A stretch of 64,000 nucleotides of DNA. Source: Martelella sp. NC20. Its GTDB lineage: Bacteria; Pseudomonadota; Alphaproteobacteria; Rhizobiales; Rhizobiaceae. A program made the position numbers and the translations under genes. The DNA lies in assembly GCF_013459645.1 (NCBI RefSeq), contig NZ_CP054861.1, positions 4,452,001-4,516,000 on the forward strand. The letters run 5' to 3'. Below the pieces are notes generated by a model. The model made no database searches, was not told the DNA's origin, and saw nothing but the letters and a program-made list of their open reading frames with translations. How positions within the stretch are numbered: position 1 is the first letter of the stretch; every line of letters begins with the position of its first letter. Shown here piece by piece: positions 26,287 to 34,926 of this stretch.

Positions 26287-27945
26287 TCAGCGATCGCGAA
26301 AACGGTTGGTGATCGGATAGCGCCGGTCGCGGCCGAAATTCTTCTTGGTGATCTTCACGCCCGGCGCGGACTGGCGGCGTTTGTATTCCGCGATATAGAG
26401 CAGGTGCTCGATGCGGTGCACGGTTTCGACGTCATGGCCGCGCGAAACGATCGCCTCGACCGACATTTCCTTTTCCACCAGGCATTCCAGAATATCGTCC
26501 AGCACCGGATAGGGCGGCAGCGAATCCTGGTCGGTCTGGTTGGGGCGCAGTTCGGCGGACGGTTTCTTGTCGATGATGTTTTGCGGGATCACGTCGCGGT
26601 CCGGGCCGAGCATGCCGTCAGGCCGCGCGCCGTTGCGCCAGGCCGAGACGCCGTAGACCTGCATCTTGTAGAGATCCTTGATCGGGTTGAAGCCGCCGTT
26701 CATGTCGCCGTAGAGGGTCGCATAGCCGACCGACATTTCCGACTTGTTGCCGGTGGTCACCACCATCGCGCCGAACTTGTTGGAGATCGCCATCAGGATC
26801 GTACCGCGGGTGCGGCTTTGCAGGTTTTCCTCGGTGATCCCCTCTTCGGTGCCCTCGAACATGTCGGCAAGCGCCGACAGGAAGCCTGTGACCGGCTCCT
26901 CGATCGGCACGATATCGTAGCGGCAGCCGAGCGCCCGGGCGCAATCGGCGGCATCCTTCAGCGAATCCTCGGAGGTGTAGCGATAGGGCAGCATCACGCA
27001 ATGCACCCGCTCCGCCCCCAGCGCATCGACCGCGATTGCCGCGCAGAGCGCCGAATCGATGCCGCCGGAAAGGCCGAGCACCACGCTCTTGAAGCCGTTC
27101 TTGTTGACGTAATCGGCAAAGCCCAGCACGCAGGCGTGATAATCCGATGCCTCGCCAATGGGCAGCGGCGTTATTTCGCCGGTTTCGACGCGCCAGCCAT
27201 CCTCGCCGCGCTGCCATTCGGAAATACGAACCTCCTCGGCAAATTGCGGCATCTGGAACGCAAGCGAGCGATCGGCATTGAAGCCGAAACTGCCGCCGTC
27301 ATAGACCAGTTCGTCCTGTCCGCCGAGCGTGTTGAGATAGACCAGCGGCAGGCCGGTTTCGATCACCTGCTTCAGCGCCACCTGATGGCGGACATCGACC
27401 TTGCCGCGATAATAGGGCGAGCCGTTCGGCGACAGCAGCAGTTCGGCGCCCGATTCGGCGAGCGTCTCGCAGACGCCGAGATCGCCCCAGATATCCTCGC
27501 AGATCGGAATGCCGATCCGCACGCCCCGGAAATTCACCGGGCCGGGCATTTCGCCCGGCACAAACACCCGCTTCTCGTCGAATTCGCCGTAATTCGGCAG
27601 GTCGACCTTGTCGCGGATCGCGATGATCGCGCCGCCGTCGAGCACGGCGACCGCATTGTGCCGCCCCGCCTCGCCCTGGCGCGGAAAGCCGACGATCACG
27701 CCGGGGCCGCCGTCGGCGGTATCCTTCGCAAGCTCCTCCACCGCCTTCAGGCAGGCGTCGAGAAAGGCCGGCTTCATCACGAGGTCCTCGGGCTGGTAGC
27801 CGGAGATGAACAGCTCGGTCGAAAGCAGCAGGTCAGCGCCCTTTTCGGCCGCCGTCCTGCGCGCGGCACGCAGCTTTTCCAGGTTGCCGGCGATATCGCC
27901 GACCGTCGGGTTGAGCTGGGCAAGTGCGATTCTGATGCGGTTCAT
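26287..27945 (-). CDS. nadE: Glutamine-dependent NAD+ synthetase
   Basis: NadE amidates nicotinic acid adenine dinucleotide to NAD+, the last step of the pathway. The 552-residue protein has an N-terminal nitrilase-type glutaminase domain with the triad Glu44 (STELFISGY), Lys114 (RDKVDLPNYG) and Cys150 (GIPICEDIW). A C-terminal synthetase domain follows, with the PP-loop SGGIDS at 294-299. It therefore draws ammonia from glutamine. The start at 27943-27945 has GGTGG upstream. A very long open frame on the opposite strand is a codon-composition shadow. Confidence 0.97.
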   Translation of the reverse strand: MNRIRIALAQLNPTVGDIAGNLEKLRAARRTAAEKGADLLLSTELFISGYQPEDLVMKPAFLDACLKAVEELAKDTADGGPGVIVGFPRQGEAGRHNAVAVLDGGAIIAIRDKVDLPNYGEFDEKRVFVPGEMPGPVNFRGVRIGIPICEDIWGDLGVCETLAESGAELLLSPNGSPYYRGKVDVRHQVALKQVIETGLPLVYLNTLGGQDELVYDGGSFGFNADRSLAFQMPQFAEEVRISEWQRGEDGWRVETGEITPLPIGEASDYHACVLGFADYVNKNGFKSVVLGLSGGIDSALCAAIAVDALGAERVHCVMLPYRYTSEDSLKDAADCARALGCRYDIVPIEEPVTGFLSALADMFEGTEEGITEENLQSRTRGTILMAISNKFGAMVVTTGNKSEMSVGYATLYGDMNGGFNPIKDLYKMQVYGVSAWRNGARPDGMLGPDRDVIPQNIIDKKPSAELRPNQTDQDSLPPYPVLDDILECLVEKEMSVEAIVSRGHDVETVHRIEHLLYIAEYKRRQSAPGVKITKKNFGRDRRYPITNRFRDR

Positions 27946-28055
27946 GGCAATTCCACCTTTCGGGTCCGACGAGGGATGGACACCATGTTTTGCCGCAAAA
28001 ATCAAACCGGAAAAGGGAGGAAGGCGCGATTAAGGCCCAAGAGACAGCTTCCTAC

Positions 28056-28307
28056 AATCTCCCCCTTGAGAGCAGGGCCAGCGCAAATGGCCTTGCGGCT
28101 TGCTCCCAATACTCTCTCCCGCCTGCGGGAGAGATGCCCCGAAAGGGGCAGTGAGGGTGAAGCAGCATGTCAGTCTCGTGAGGGCGTCCGTGTGGATAGA
28201 CTCGCCCCTCACTGTCGCTTTCGCGACATCTCTCCCCTCCGGGGCGAGAAGGTCTGCGGGCTGTGCGGCGAAGCCATATGCGATAGCCCCGCTCTCAAGG
28301 GAGAGAT
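28056..28307. repeat. Extended RIME-like mosaic element, copy 3
   Basis: A 252-bp relative of the 137-bp elements. It starts with AATCTCCCCCTTGAG and ends with CTCAAGGGAGAGAT. It contains GCCTGCGGGAGAGATGCCCC, GAAAGGGGCAGTGAGGGTGA and, inverted, CCCCTCACTGTCGCTTTCGC, so several palindromic modules are nested. It fills most of the 27946-28341 gap between aroG and nadE. Confidence 0.7.
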
Positions 28308-28341
28308 GGAATTGAATACTGCCGGCGTTTGCCGGCCACCC

Positions 28342-29721
28342 TCACCCGTTGATCGCGAGCTTCTTTTCCTCGTAGGCCGTCTTCATCCGCTCGGCCAGCA
28401 GGAAGGCGAGTTCCAGTGCCTGGTCGGCGTTGAGGCGCGGGTCGCAATGAGTGTGGTAGCGGTCGTGCAGGTCCTCGCCGGTCAGCGCCCAGGCGCCGCC
28501 GGTGCACTCGGTCACGTCCTTGCCGGTCATCTCGATATGGATGCCGCCCGGATAGCTGCCCTCGGCGCGGTGGATCTGGAAGAAGCTTTCCACTTCGGAG
28601 AGAATCCGCTCGAACGGCCGGGTCTTGTAGGAATTGAGCGTGATCGTGTTGCCGTGCATCGGATCGCAGGACCAGACGACCTTCCTGCCCTCGCGCTCGA
28701 CGGCGCGGATCAGGCGCGGCAGGTGGTCGGCGACCTTGTCGTGGCCGAAACGGCAGATCAGCGTCAGCCGGCCGGCCTCGTTTTCCGGATTGAGCACGTC
28801 GATCAGCCGCAACAGGTCGTCCTCGGCGAGCGACGGACCGCATTTGAGGCCGAGCGGGTTCCTGATGCCGCGGGCATATTCGATATGGGCATGATCGGCC
28901 TGGCGGGTGCGGTCGCCGATCCAGATCATGTGGCCGGAGGTCGCGTACCAGTCGCCGGAGGTCGAATCGACGCGGGTCAGCGCCTCCTCATAGCCAAGCA
29001 ACAGCGCCTCGTGGCTGGTGAAGAAATCGGTCTCCGACAGCGCGTGGTTGTTTTCGGCGCGGATGCCGATCGCGCGCATGAACGACATCGTCTCCGACAG
29101 CCGGTCGGCGAGCGCCTGGTAGCGTTCGCCCTGCGGCGAACCCTTGACGAAGCCGAGCATCCACTGATGCACGTTTTCGAGATTGGCATAGCCGCCCATG
29201 GCGAAGGCGCGCAACAGGTTCAGCGTCGCGGCCGACTGGCGATAGGCCATCAGCTGGCGCTGCGGATCGGGAATGCGCGCTTCTTCGTTGAAATCGATAC
29301 CGTTGATGATGTCGCCGCGATAGCTCGGCAGCGTCACGCCATCGATGGTTTCGTTGGAGCTGGAACGCGGCTTGGCGAACTGGCCGGCGATGCGGCCGAC
29401 CTTGACCACCGGCTGCTGGGCGCCGAAGGTCAGCACCACGGCCATCTGCAGGAAGGCGCGGAAGAAATCGCGGATCGTGTCGGCGCCGTGCTCGGCGAAG
29501 CTTTCGGCGCAGTCGCCGCCCTGGAGCAGGAAACCGCGGCCTTCGGCGACCTCACCCAGCGCCCGCGTCAGGCGGCGCGCCTCGCCGGCAAACACCAGCG
29601 GCGGATAGGTCGCAAGGGCTGCCTCGGCCTCGGCGAGTTTCGCCTGATCCGGATAGTCCGGCACCTGAAGGATCGGCTTGTGACGCCAACTTCCGGGTGT
29701 CCAGTTTTTCGCGCTGCTCAT
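28342..29721 (-). CDS. 3-deoxy-7-phosphoheptulonate synthase, class II
   Basis: DAHP synthase joins phosphoenolpyruvate and erythrose-4-phosphate to start the shikimate pathway. The 459-residue protein is clearly class II (plant/actinobacterial type): W-PGSWRHKP at the N terminus, [12 protein letters not shown], metal-binding Cys in this segment, [23 protein letters not shown] and ECTGGAW. The gene symbol varies (aroF, aroG or aroA2), so none is given. The ribosome site is weak (AGGT). It stands alone on the minus strand with a RIME-like element downstream. Confidence 0.96.
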   Translation of the reverse strand: MSSAKNWTPGSWRHKPILQVPDYPDQAKLAEAEAALATYPPLVFAGEARRLTRALGEVAEGRGFLLQGGDCAESFAEHGADTIRDFFRAFLQMAVVLTFGAQQPVVKVGRIAGQFAKPRSSSNETIDGVTLPSYRGDIINGIDFNEEARIPDPQRQLMAYRQSAATLNLLRAFAMGGYANLENVHQWMLGFVKGSPQGERYQALADRLSETMSFMRAIGIRAENNHALSETDFFTSHEALLLGYEEALTRVDSTSGDWYATSGHMIWIGDRTRQADHAHIEYARGIRNPLGLKCGPSLAEDDLLRLIDVLNPENEAGRLTLICRFGHDKVADHLPRLIRAVEREGRKVVWSCDPMHGNTITLNSYKTRPFERILSEVESFFQIHRAEGSYPGGIHIEMTGKDVTECTGGAWALTGEDLHDRYHTHCDPRLNADQALELAFLLAERMKTAYEEKKLAING

Positions 29722-29826
29722 CGTCTCATACCTGCTTTTTGGCGGTCCTTTTTGTTGAGCCGGACCAGTCTCTCTCCCATTGTGGCGCGCTTATAGACGC
29801 TTCCGGCTTTTTTGTATACCCGTTCG

Positions 29827-30690
29827 TCAGCTCGACGCCTGCCCGGCAAGCCGTGCCGCTTCGGCCTTGAGGAAGGCCGCCAGACGTTCGATCACAAGGC
29901 GAACCTCGGGCCGATGCCGGTCGTCGTCATTGGCTATGATGAACAGCGGATGCGTCAGATCTTCGATAACGCCTCCCTCACGTTGCAGGCGCGGATCGGC
30001 ATCGCCGGCATAAACCGGCAGGATGCCCCTGCCCGCTCCGCAGGCGACCAGTGTCCGGACCAATTGCCGGTCTTCTGTCCAGGTCATGATCGACGCTTCG
30101 TGATTCTCGAAAACCCAGCGGTCGACCGGCGAAATGGCAGAACCCGTCGACATCGAAATCCACGGAAGGTCGATCCGGTCGGGACCGACAGGCCGGTATA
30201 CGGCATAAGCGACGTTTACAGCACGCCGAACCGCCAGATTGCCGTTATCGGGACGGGCTGACAGAACGGCGACATCGGCCCCGCGAAATTTCATATCCAA
30301 TGATGGGCCGGCCGAAGAGCAACACATGCTGAAGGCATCATCCGCACCGCGTATGCTCTCAATGTGATCCGCAATGAAGGGCGACAACCATCCATCGATG
30401 GCGATCGAAACGAAGGGCAGCGCGAAGGCATCGCGGTGCCACGCGGAGATATCCTCGGCAATCCCCTGCATCCGGGAAACGCGCTCATAGAGAACCTCGC
30501 CGTCATAGGCAAGCTGATAGCCGCGCTGCGAGCGCACAAACAGCGAGCGCCCGAGCGTGCGCTCCAGCGCCAGCATGCGCCGGCCGATCGTCGGGGCGGA
30601 TATGCCGGTGCGTTGCGCCGCGCCGCTCAGCCCGCCGGCCTCCGCCACCACGTGGAAAAGCTGCAGATCGTCCCAGCTCGCCTCGGCCAT
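29827..30690 (-). CDS. LysR-family transcriptional regulator
   Basis: The 287-residue protein has the N-terminal winged helix typical of LysR regulators: WDDLQLFHVVAEAGGLSGAAQRTGISAPTIGRRMLALE, followed by a weakly conserved effector domain. The GRRMLALERTLGRSLF segment resembles the group often found in alphaproteobacteria with unknown targets. GGAG precedes the ATG at 30688-30690. It is divergent from a 47-codon gene at 30841, which is a possible target because LysR proteins often control the divergent neighbour. The effector is unknown. Confidence 0.9.
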   Translation of the reverse strand: MAEASWDDLQLFHVVAEAGGLSGAAQRTGISAPTIGRRMLALERTLGRSLFVRSQRGYQLAYDGEVLYERVSRMQGIAEDISAWHRDAFALPFVSIAIDGWLSPFIADHIESIRGADDAFSMCCSSAGPSLDMKFRGADVAVLSARPDNGNLAVRRAVNVAYAVYRPVGPDRIDLPWISMSTGSAISPVDRWVFENHEASIMTWTEDRQLVRTLVACGAGRGILPVYAGDADPRLQREGGVIEDLTHPLFIIANDDDRHRPEVRLVIERLAAFLKAEAARLAGQASS

Positions 30691-30840
30691 CGGCTGTCTC
30701 CATTGTCAAACGCCCAATTCTATAACGCCTTCCCCCGCCGGCACGAACCGTTCACGGATGAAACAGGCCTTTCATTTGCGGCTCTACAGCCGCCCTCGCC
30801 CTGCCCCTAGCTTCCCGGTCATGCAGAAATGGAGAACGCC

Positions 30841-30984
30841 ATGCTCGACTGGATCAGTGTCGTCAGCTGCCGGAAAAGATCGCCCCGCCACCCGCTCGCC
30901 GACCCGTTGGAGGGCGAGGAATGGCGGGGCCATCAGTGGATGGCCCGGCTGATCAGTCGCCTCCTGAGGGGAAAGCGGGCCTAG
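30841..30984 (+). CDS. Small basic protein candidate (47 aa), divergent from LysR gene
   Basis: An ATG at 30841 is preceded by GGAG at eight bases and opens a 47-codon frame ending TAG at 30982-30984. The product begins MLDWISVVSCRKRS, has Trp-rich middle residues (EEWRGHQWMARL) and a basic end LLRGKRA. I recognise no family. It shares four bases with the end of the glutathione reductase gene, which converges on it. The ribosome site and the position opposite a LysR gene are the only support beyond the open frame. Confidence 0.45.
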   Translation: MLDWISVVSCRKRSPRHPLADPLEGEEWRGHQWMARLISRLLRGKRA

Positions 30985-32369
30985 ATCCGCTCGCCGTTCT
31001 TCACCCGGTAGCTCGGCTGGTACATCGTCACCAGTTCCTCCGATGCCGTCGGGTGGACGGCCATGGTGCGGTCGAAAACGTCCTTGGTGCAGCCGCCCTT
31101 GAGCGCGATGCCGAGAAGCTGGGCCATTTCGCCGGCCTCATGGCCGAGAATATGGGCGCCGACCACCTTGCGGTCGGCCGCATTGACGATCAGCTTCATC
31201 ACCGTGCGCTCGTCGCGGCCGGAAAGCGTTGCCTTCATCGGCCGGAACTTGGCGAGATAGACCTCGATGTCCTCAAACCGTTCCGCGGCGACATGCTCCG
31301 GCAGGCCGACCGTGCCGATCTCGGGTTGCGAGAACACCGCCGTCGCGATCAGGTCATGATCCGGCTTGGTCGGGTTATCCTTGTACTCGGTCTCGATGAA
31401 GCACATCGCCTCGTGGATCGCGACCGGGGTGAGCTGGACGCGATCGGTGACATCGCCCAGCGCCCAGATATAGTCGACATTGGTGCGCGAATAATCATCG
31501 ACAATGATCGCGCCCTTGGCATCCAGCTCGACGCCCACGGATTCGAGGCCGAGCCCCTTGGTGTTCGCCTGCCGGCCGAGCGCCATCATCACCTTGTCGA
31601 CGTTGAAGACATGGCCGTTATGGGTCTCGGCCTTCAACCGGCCATCAGCGGCCTGCGCGACGTCGACGATCGTGTCGCGGCAGACCACGCGGATGCCCTT
31701 CTTCTCCATCGCCTCGCGCAGATTGGTGCGCATGTCCATATCGAAGCCGCGCAGGATTTCCTCGCCGCGATAGATCAGCGTGGTCTCGACCCCGAGGCCG
31801 GCGAAGATATTGGCGAATTCGACCGCGATATAGCCGCCGCCGGTAATCGCGATCGATTTCGGCAGTTCCTCGAGATGAAAGGCCTCGTTGGAGGAGATGC
31901 AGAACTCCGACCCCGGCATTTCCGGATGCGGATTGGGGTGGCCGCCGACCGCGACCAGGATCTTCTCCGCGGTCACTTCCTGTCCGGACGACAGCAGCCG
32001 GATACGATGTTCGCCGGCAATCTCGGCCCGGGTCTCGAGGATTTCGGCGCCGTTGTTTTCCAGCCCCTTGCGATAGAGTCCTTCCAGACGGTCGATTTCC
32101 CTGTCCTTGGCCTTGATCAGCGCTGGCCATGAGAAGCTGCGCTCGCCCACGGTCCAGCCATAGCCTTCCGCATCCTCGAAATGCTCGGGATATTGCGAGG
32201 CGTAGACCAACAGCTTCTTCGGCACGCAGCCGCGAATGACGCAGGTTCCGCCGAACCGGTATTCTTCCGCAATGGCCACCCTTTTGCCGAGGCTTGCGGC
32301 CACGCGCGCCGCGCGCACCCCGCCGGAACCGCCGCCGATCACAAACAGGTCATAGTCATATTGGGTCAT
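30981..32369 (-). CDS. gor: Glutathione-disulfide reductase
   Basis: Gor reduces oxidised glutathione with NADPH in the cytoplasm. The 462-residue flavoprotein has the FAD motif GGGSGG (12-17), the redox pair in GTCVIRGC (Cys43, Cys48) followed by VPKK, and an NADP-binding GGGYIAVEFA. The C-terminal dimerisation domain has HPTASEE, containing the active-site His. AAGGAG precedes the ATG. In many rhizobia gor lies in the same neighbourhood as rpiA and gph, as here. Confidence 0.96.
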   Translation of the reverse strand: MTQYDYDLFVIGGGSGGVRAARVAASLGKRVAIAEEYRFGGTCVIRGCVPKKLLVYASQYPEHFEDAEGYGWTVGERSFSWPALIKAKDREIDRLEGLYRKGLENNGAEILETRAEIAGEHRIRLLSSGQEVTAEKILVAVGGHPNPHPEMPGSEFCISSNEAFHLEELPKSIAITGGGYIAVEFANIFAGLGVETTLIYRGEEILRGFDMDMRTNLREAMEKKGIRVVCRDTIVDVAQAADGRLKAETHNGHVFNVDKVMMALGRQANTKGLGLESVGVELDAKGAIIVDDYSRTNVDYIWALGDVTDRVQLTPVAIHEAMCFIETEYKDNPTKPDHDLIATAVFSQPEIGTVGLPEHVAAERFEDIEVYLAKFRPMKATLSGRDERTVMKLIVNAADRKVVGAHILGHEAGEMAQLLGIALKGGCTKDVFDRTMAVHPTASEELVTMYQPSYRVKNGERI

Positions 32370-32436
32370 CGGGGTGGCTCCTTGCGGTGGGATGGTCTTC
32401 GGTAATCGGTTTTGGCTGAATATGGCGACTTTCCGC

Positions 32437-32466
32437 CAAAAATAAAGCCCGCCGGGCCGGCGGGCT
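32437..32466 (-). terminator. Terminator after the DUF2059 gene
   Basis: AGCCCGCCG and CGGCGGGCT (32446-32466) form a nine-base perfect stem with loop GGC. On the minus strand TTTATTTTT follows. It ends the rpiA-DUF2059 unit. Confidence 0.9.
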
Positions 32467-32497
32467 GATATGCAGCGGACGTATCGGCTGGCGCCGG

Positions 32498-33055
32498 TTA
32501 CTGCGCGGGTGCTGCCGGAACCTCGGGAACCTCGACGGGGGTGCCGCCCTCGGCCTCGATACGCGTGTTCAACTCTTCCTGCGCCTGCTGATTGAGATCG
32601 CGGGCAATGCCGCGTGCCCAGATGTCGCCAGCCTGGCCGAGTTCGCGCGCCGCGATCGGTCCGTACTGGATGAACTTCTTGCCGACATCCGAACTGTAGA
32701 ACTCGGCAAGCTGGTTCAATTCTTCCGCGGTGAAGATGTTGGCGTAGATCTGCGCGCCTTCCTTTTCGAGATCGGCGCGGCGCGGCGCGAGCGCGATCGC
32801 GGTATCGGTAACGACCTCGTCGATCATCGTGTGGTAGTTCGGATAGACCTGCGTGAGCTGGGACTGAACGAGATCCGCCTGGTTGGGTAGGATTTCGTCG
32901 AACTGGCCGTTGATGCCGAGGGCCTGGAGCGCGGCTTTGGCGGCAGCCTCATGCTCAGGCGAAATATCCTGCGCAGAAGCAACCGAAAAGGCGCCAAGTC
33001 CCATAATCGTCGCGGCGATGGCCACGGAAAGGCCGAACCTGGATTTCGTTTTCAT
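32498..33055 (-). CDS. Periplasmic DUF2059 protein
   Basis: The 185-residue protein has a clear signal peptide (MKTKSRFGLSVAIAATIMG, cleaved near VASAQ). A helical DUF2059 domain follows with the typical YSSDVGKKFIQYGP stretch, and the end is rich in Pro and Glu (VPEVPAAPAQ). The molecular role of the family is unknown. The start at 33053-33055 has GGAG six bases upstream; a 63-codon longer frame lies inside the rpiA region and is rejected. It is 13 bases downstream of rpiA, so the two are co-transcribed. Confidence 0.9.
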   Translation of the reverse strand: MKTKSRFGLSVAIAATIMGLGAFSVASAQDISPEHEAAAKAALQALGINGQFDEILPNQADLVQSQLTQVYPNYHTMIDEVVTDTAIALAPRRADLEKEGAQIYANIFTAEELNQLAEFYSSDVGKKFIQYGPIAARELGQAGDIWARGIARDLNQQAQEELNTRIEAEGGTPVEVPEVPAAPAQ

Positions 33056-33068
33056 AAAGGACTCCTGT

Positions 33069-33767
33069 CTACTCAGTTGCTTTGAGTGTACGTACACCGC
33101 CGTCGGATGCAATGATAGCGAGTGTCGCGATATCGATGAACAGCCCATGCTCCACAACGCCGGCAATGGCGTTGAGCGCGACTGACAATGCCTGTGCATC
33201 GTGAATGCGGCCAAATGATGCATCGATAATATAGTGTCCGCCATCCGTCATATAGGGCCCGTCGCCCGAATGGCGGAGTTCGAGTGAACCCGACAGATTG
33301 AGCCGCGATGCGGTCCGCTCGATCGCAAGGCGGGTCGCGCCGAGCCCGAACGGCATGACTTCGATGGGCAGCGGAAACGCGCCCAGGCAATCAACCACCT
33401 TGGTTTCGTCGGCGATCACGATCATGGCTTTCGAGGCGGAAGCCACGATCTTTTCGCGCAGCAGCGCGCCGCCGCCGCCCTTGATCAGATTGAGCGCCGG
33501 ATCGATCTCGTCGGCGCCGTCAATCGTCAGATCGAGCTCCGGCGTTTCGTCGAGAGAGTTGAGCGTGATGCCCAGTTCAAGGCATTGACGGGCCGTCGCC
33601 TCGGAGGTCGGAACCCCGATGACATTGAGCCCGCCGGCAACCTTTTCGCCGAGGAGCGCGACGAATTCCCGCGCCGTGCTGCCGGTCCCGATCCCGAGCC
33701 GCATTCCGTCTTCGACATATCCAAGCGCGGCTTCCGCAGCTTTTATCTTCAATTGACGCGCATCCAT
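33069..33767 (-). CDS. rpiA: Ribose-5-phosphate isomerase A
   Basis: RpiA interconverts ribose-5-phosphate and ribulose-5-phosphate in the pentose phosphate pathway. The 232-residue protein has the expected phosphate and active-site motifs [33 protein letters not shown] and [18 protein letters not shown] ending. The ribosome site is weak. It is followed at 13 bases by the DUF2059 gene and is divergent from gph across a gap of 177 bases. Confidence 0.96.
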   Translation of the reverse strand: MDARQLKIKAAEAALGYVEDGMRLGIGTGSTAREFVALLGEKVAGGLNVIGVPTSEATARQCLELGITLNSLDETPELDLTIDGADEIDPALNLIKGGGGALLREKIVASASKAMIVIADETKVVDCLGAFPLPIEVMPFGLGATRLAIERTASRLNLSGSLELRHSGDGPYMTDGGHYIIDASFGRIHDAQALSVALNAIAGVVEHGLFIDIATLAIIASDGGVRTLKATE

Positions 33768-33944
33768 GCGTCACATGCTCCTTTTGGCTAACGGTAAGGT
33801 GTTTACACGCCACGCGTGGCAAACAAAAGACCTTTTGCGCCGAGGCCGCGCCAAATGCTTGGCATGCCCGCCGCCGACGGGCTATGACCGGGGCCAGACA
33901 GCAGGCAGGCCGTGTGGTCCGCCGAAAAATGAAGGACCTGCGCA

Positions 33945-34622
33945 ATGCCCGCACCGCTCGCCATATTCGACCTCGACGGCACGCTGATCGATACAGCACC
34001 GGACCTGATCGCAAGCCTCAACCACGCCATCGCCCCGGCGGGACTGGCGTCCTACGGTATCGACGATACCAAAATACTGGTCGGCCGCGGCGTGAAGGTG
34101 ATGATCGAAAGGGCCTTCGAGCATCGCGGCAAATCGCTCGACGACAACACCTTCGATGCCTGTTTCGAACGCTTCAGCGACCATTATCGCGCCGGCATTC
34201 CCGGCGAAAGCCGCCCCTATCCCGGAATTGTCGCGGCGCTGGAACGGCTCAGGGCCGCGGAGTTTCAACTGGCGGTGTGCACCAACAAACGCGAATCATT
34301 CACCATGCCGCTGCTCGATGCGCTCGACCTCACCGGCTATTTCACCGCGATCACCGGCGGCGACACCTTCGCCTTCCGCAAGCCCGATCCCCGCCATGTC
34401 ATGGAAACCATCGCACTGAGCGGCGGCGACATCGCCAACGCGGTGATGGTCGGCGACAGTTCCAACGATATCGATGCGGGACGGGGCGCGGGTACAGCAA
34501 CCATCGCCGTAACATTCGGCTACGCCGACCGCCCTGTCGCCGACATGGAAGCCGACCGCGTTATCAGCCATTTCGATGAACTGACGCCGGAGCTGGCGCG
34601 CGCGGTGATTGCGCGGAAGTAA
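33945..34622 (+). CDS. gph: Phosphoglycolate phosphatase
   Basis: Gph removes phosphate from 2-phosphoglycolate, a toxic by-product of DNA repair and oxygenase reactions. The 225-residue HAD hydrolase has FDLDGTLIDTAPDL (Asp nucleophile at position 9), the motif II CTNKRES, a Lys in FRKPDPRH and the motif IV MVGDSSNDIDAGRGAG. AAGGA precedes the ATG. The call rests on family similarity and the rpiA/gor neighbourhood. Other small phosphate substrates are possible. Confidence 0.88.
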   Translation: MPAPLAIFDLDGTLIDTAPDLIASLNHAIAPAGLASYGIDDTKILVGRGVKVMIERAFEHRGKSLDDNTFDACFERFSDHYRAGIPGESRPYPGIVAALERLRAAEFQLAVCTNKRESFTMPLLDALDLTGYFTAITGGDTFAFRKPDPRHVMETIALSGGDIANAVMVGDSSNDIDAGRGAGTATIAVTFGYADRPVADMEADRVISHFDELTPELARAVIARK

Positions 34623-34642
34623 CGGCGGTCGCGCCAACGCAA

Positions 34643-34671
34643 AAGGCGCGCCCGCAGAGCGGACGCGCCTT
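34643..34671 (+). terminator. gph: gph terminator hairpin
   Basis: AAGGCGCG (34643-34650) pairs with CGCGCCTT (34664-34671) 20 bases after the gph stop. Few T residues follow. A similar hairpin in the opposite orientation is at 34878-34900. Confidence 0.6.
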
Positions 34672-34704
34672 CAGTTTGTTGACGAAGGCCTTGACAGATA
34701 CTTC

Positions 34705-34820
34705 CGTCATGCCGGGCTTGACCCGGCATCCAGGGCCAAATTTCGAGGGCTATCAACAATAGCCCCTTTGAACATATGGCGTTCCGTAGCCCTGGACCCC
34801 GGATCAAGTCCGGGGTGACG
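34705..34820. repeat. MITE/REP-like intergenic element, copy 2
   Basis: This copy starts CGTCATGCCGGGCTTGACCC and ends GGATCAAGTCCGGGGTGACG, the same ends as 1011-1122. The core of about 55 bases is unrelated to that of copy 1. It lies in the 304-base gap between gph and the L,D-transpeptidase gene, flanked by two related hairpins. Confidence 0.8.
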
Positions 34821-34877
34821 GAAAAAGGGGCAGGCAAGCTCAAAGTGTCTGCAACGTGGTTTGTCAACGTTTGAACG

Positions 34878-34905
34878 CGCGTCCGCAGCACGGACGCGCC
34901 TTTGT
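34878..34905 (+). terminator. Second GC-rich hairpin flanking the MITE-like element
   Basis: GCGCGTCCG pairs perfectly with CGGACGCGC around CAGCA, and CTTTG follows on the plus strand. It is an inverted near-copy of the gph terminator at 34643-34671. It may be a duplicated terminator or part of the mobile element. Confidence 0.5.
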
Positions 34906-34926
34906 TCATGACGGCGGGCGCAGCGA

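Noticed and set aside
26404-29796. A very long open frame (over 1100 codons) opposite nadE and the DAHP synthase gene
   Set aside because: It is antisense to two well-supported enzymes and spans an intergenic repeat. Its translation is rich in Arg, His and Asp with no domain, typical of a high-GC shadow.
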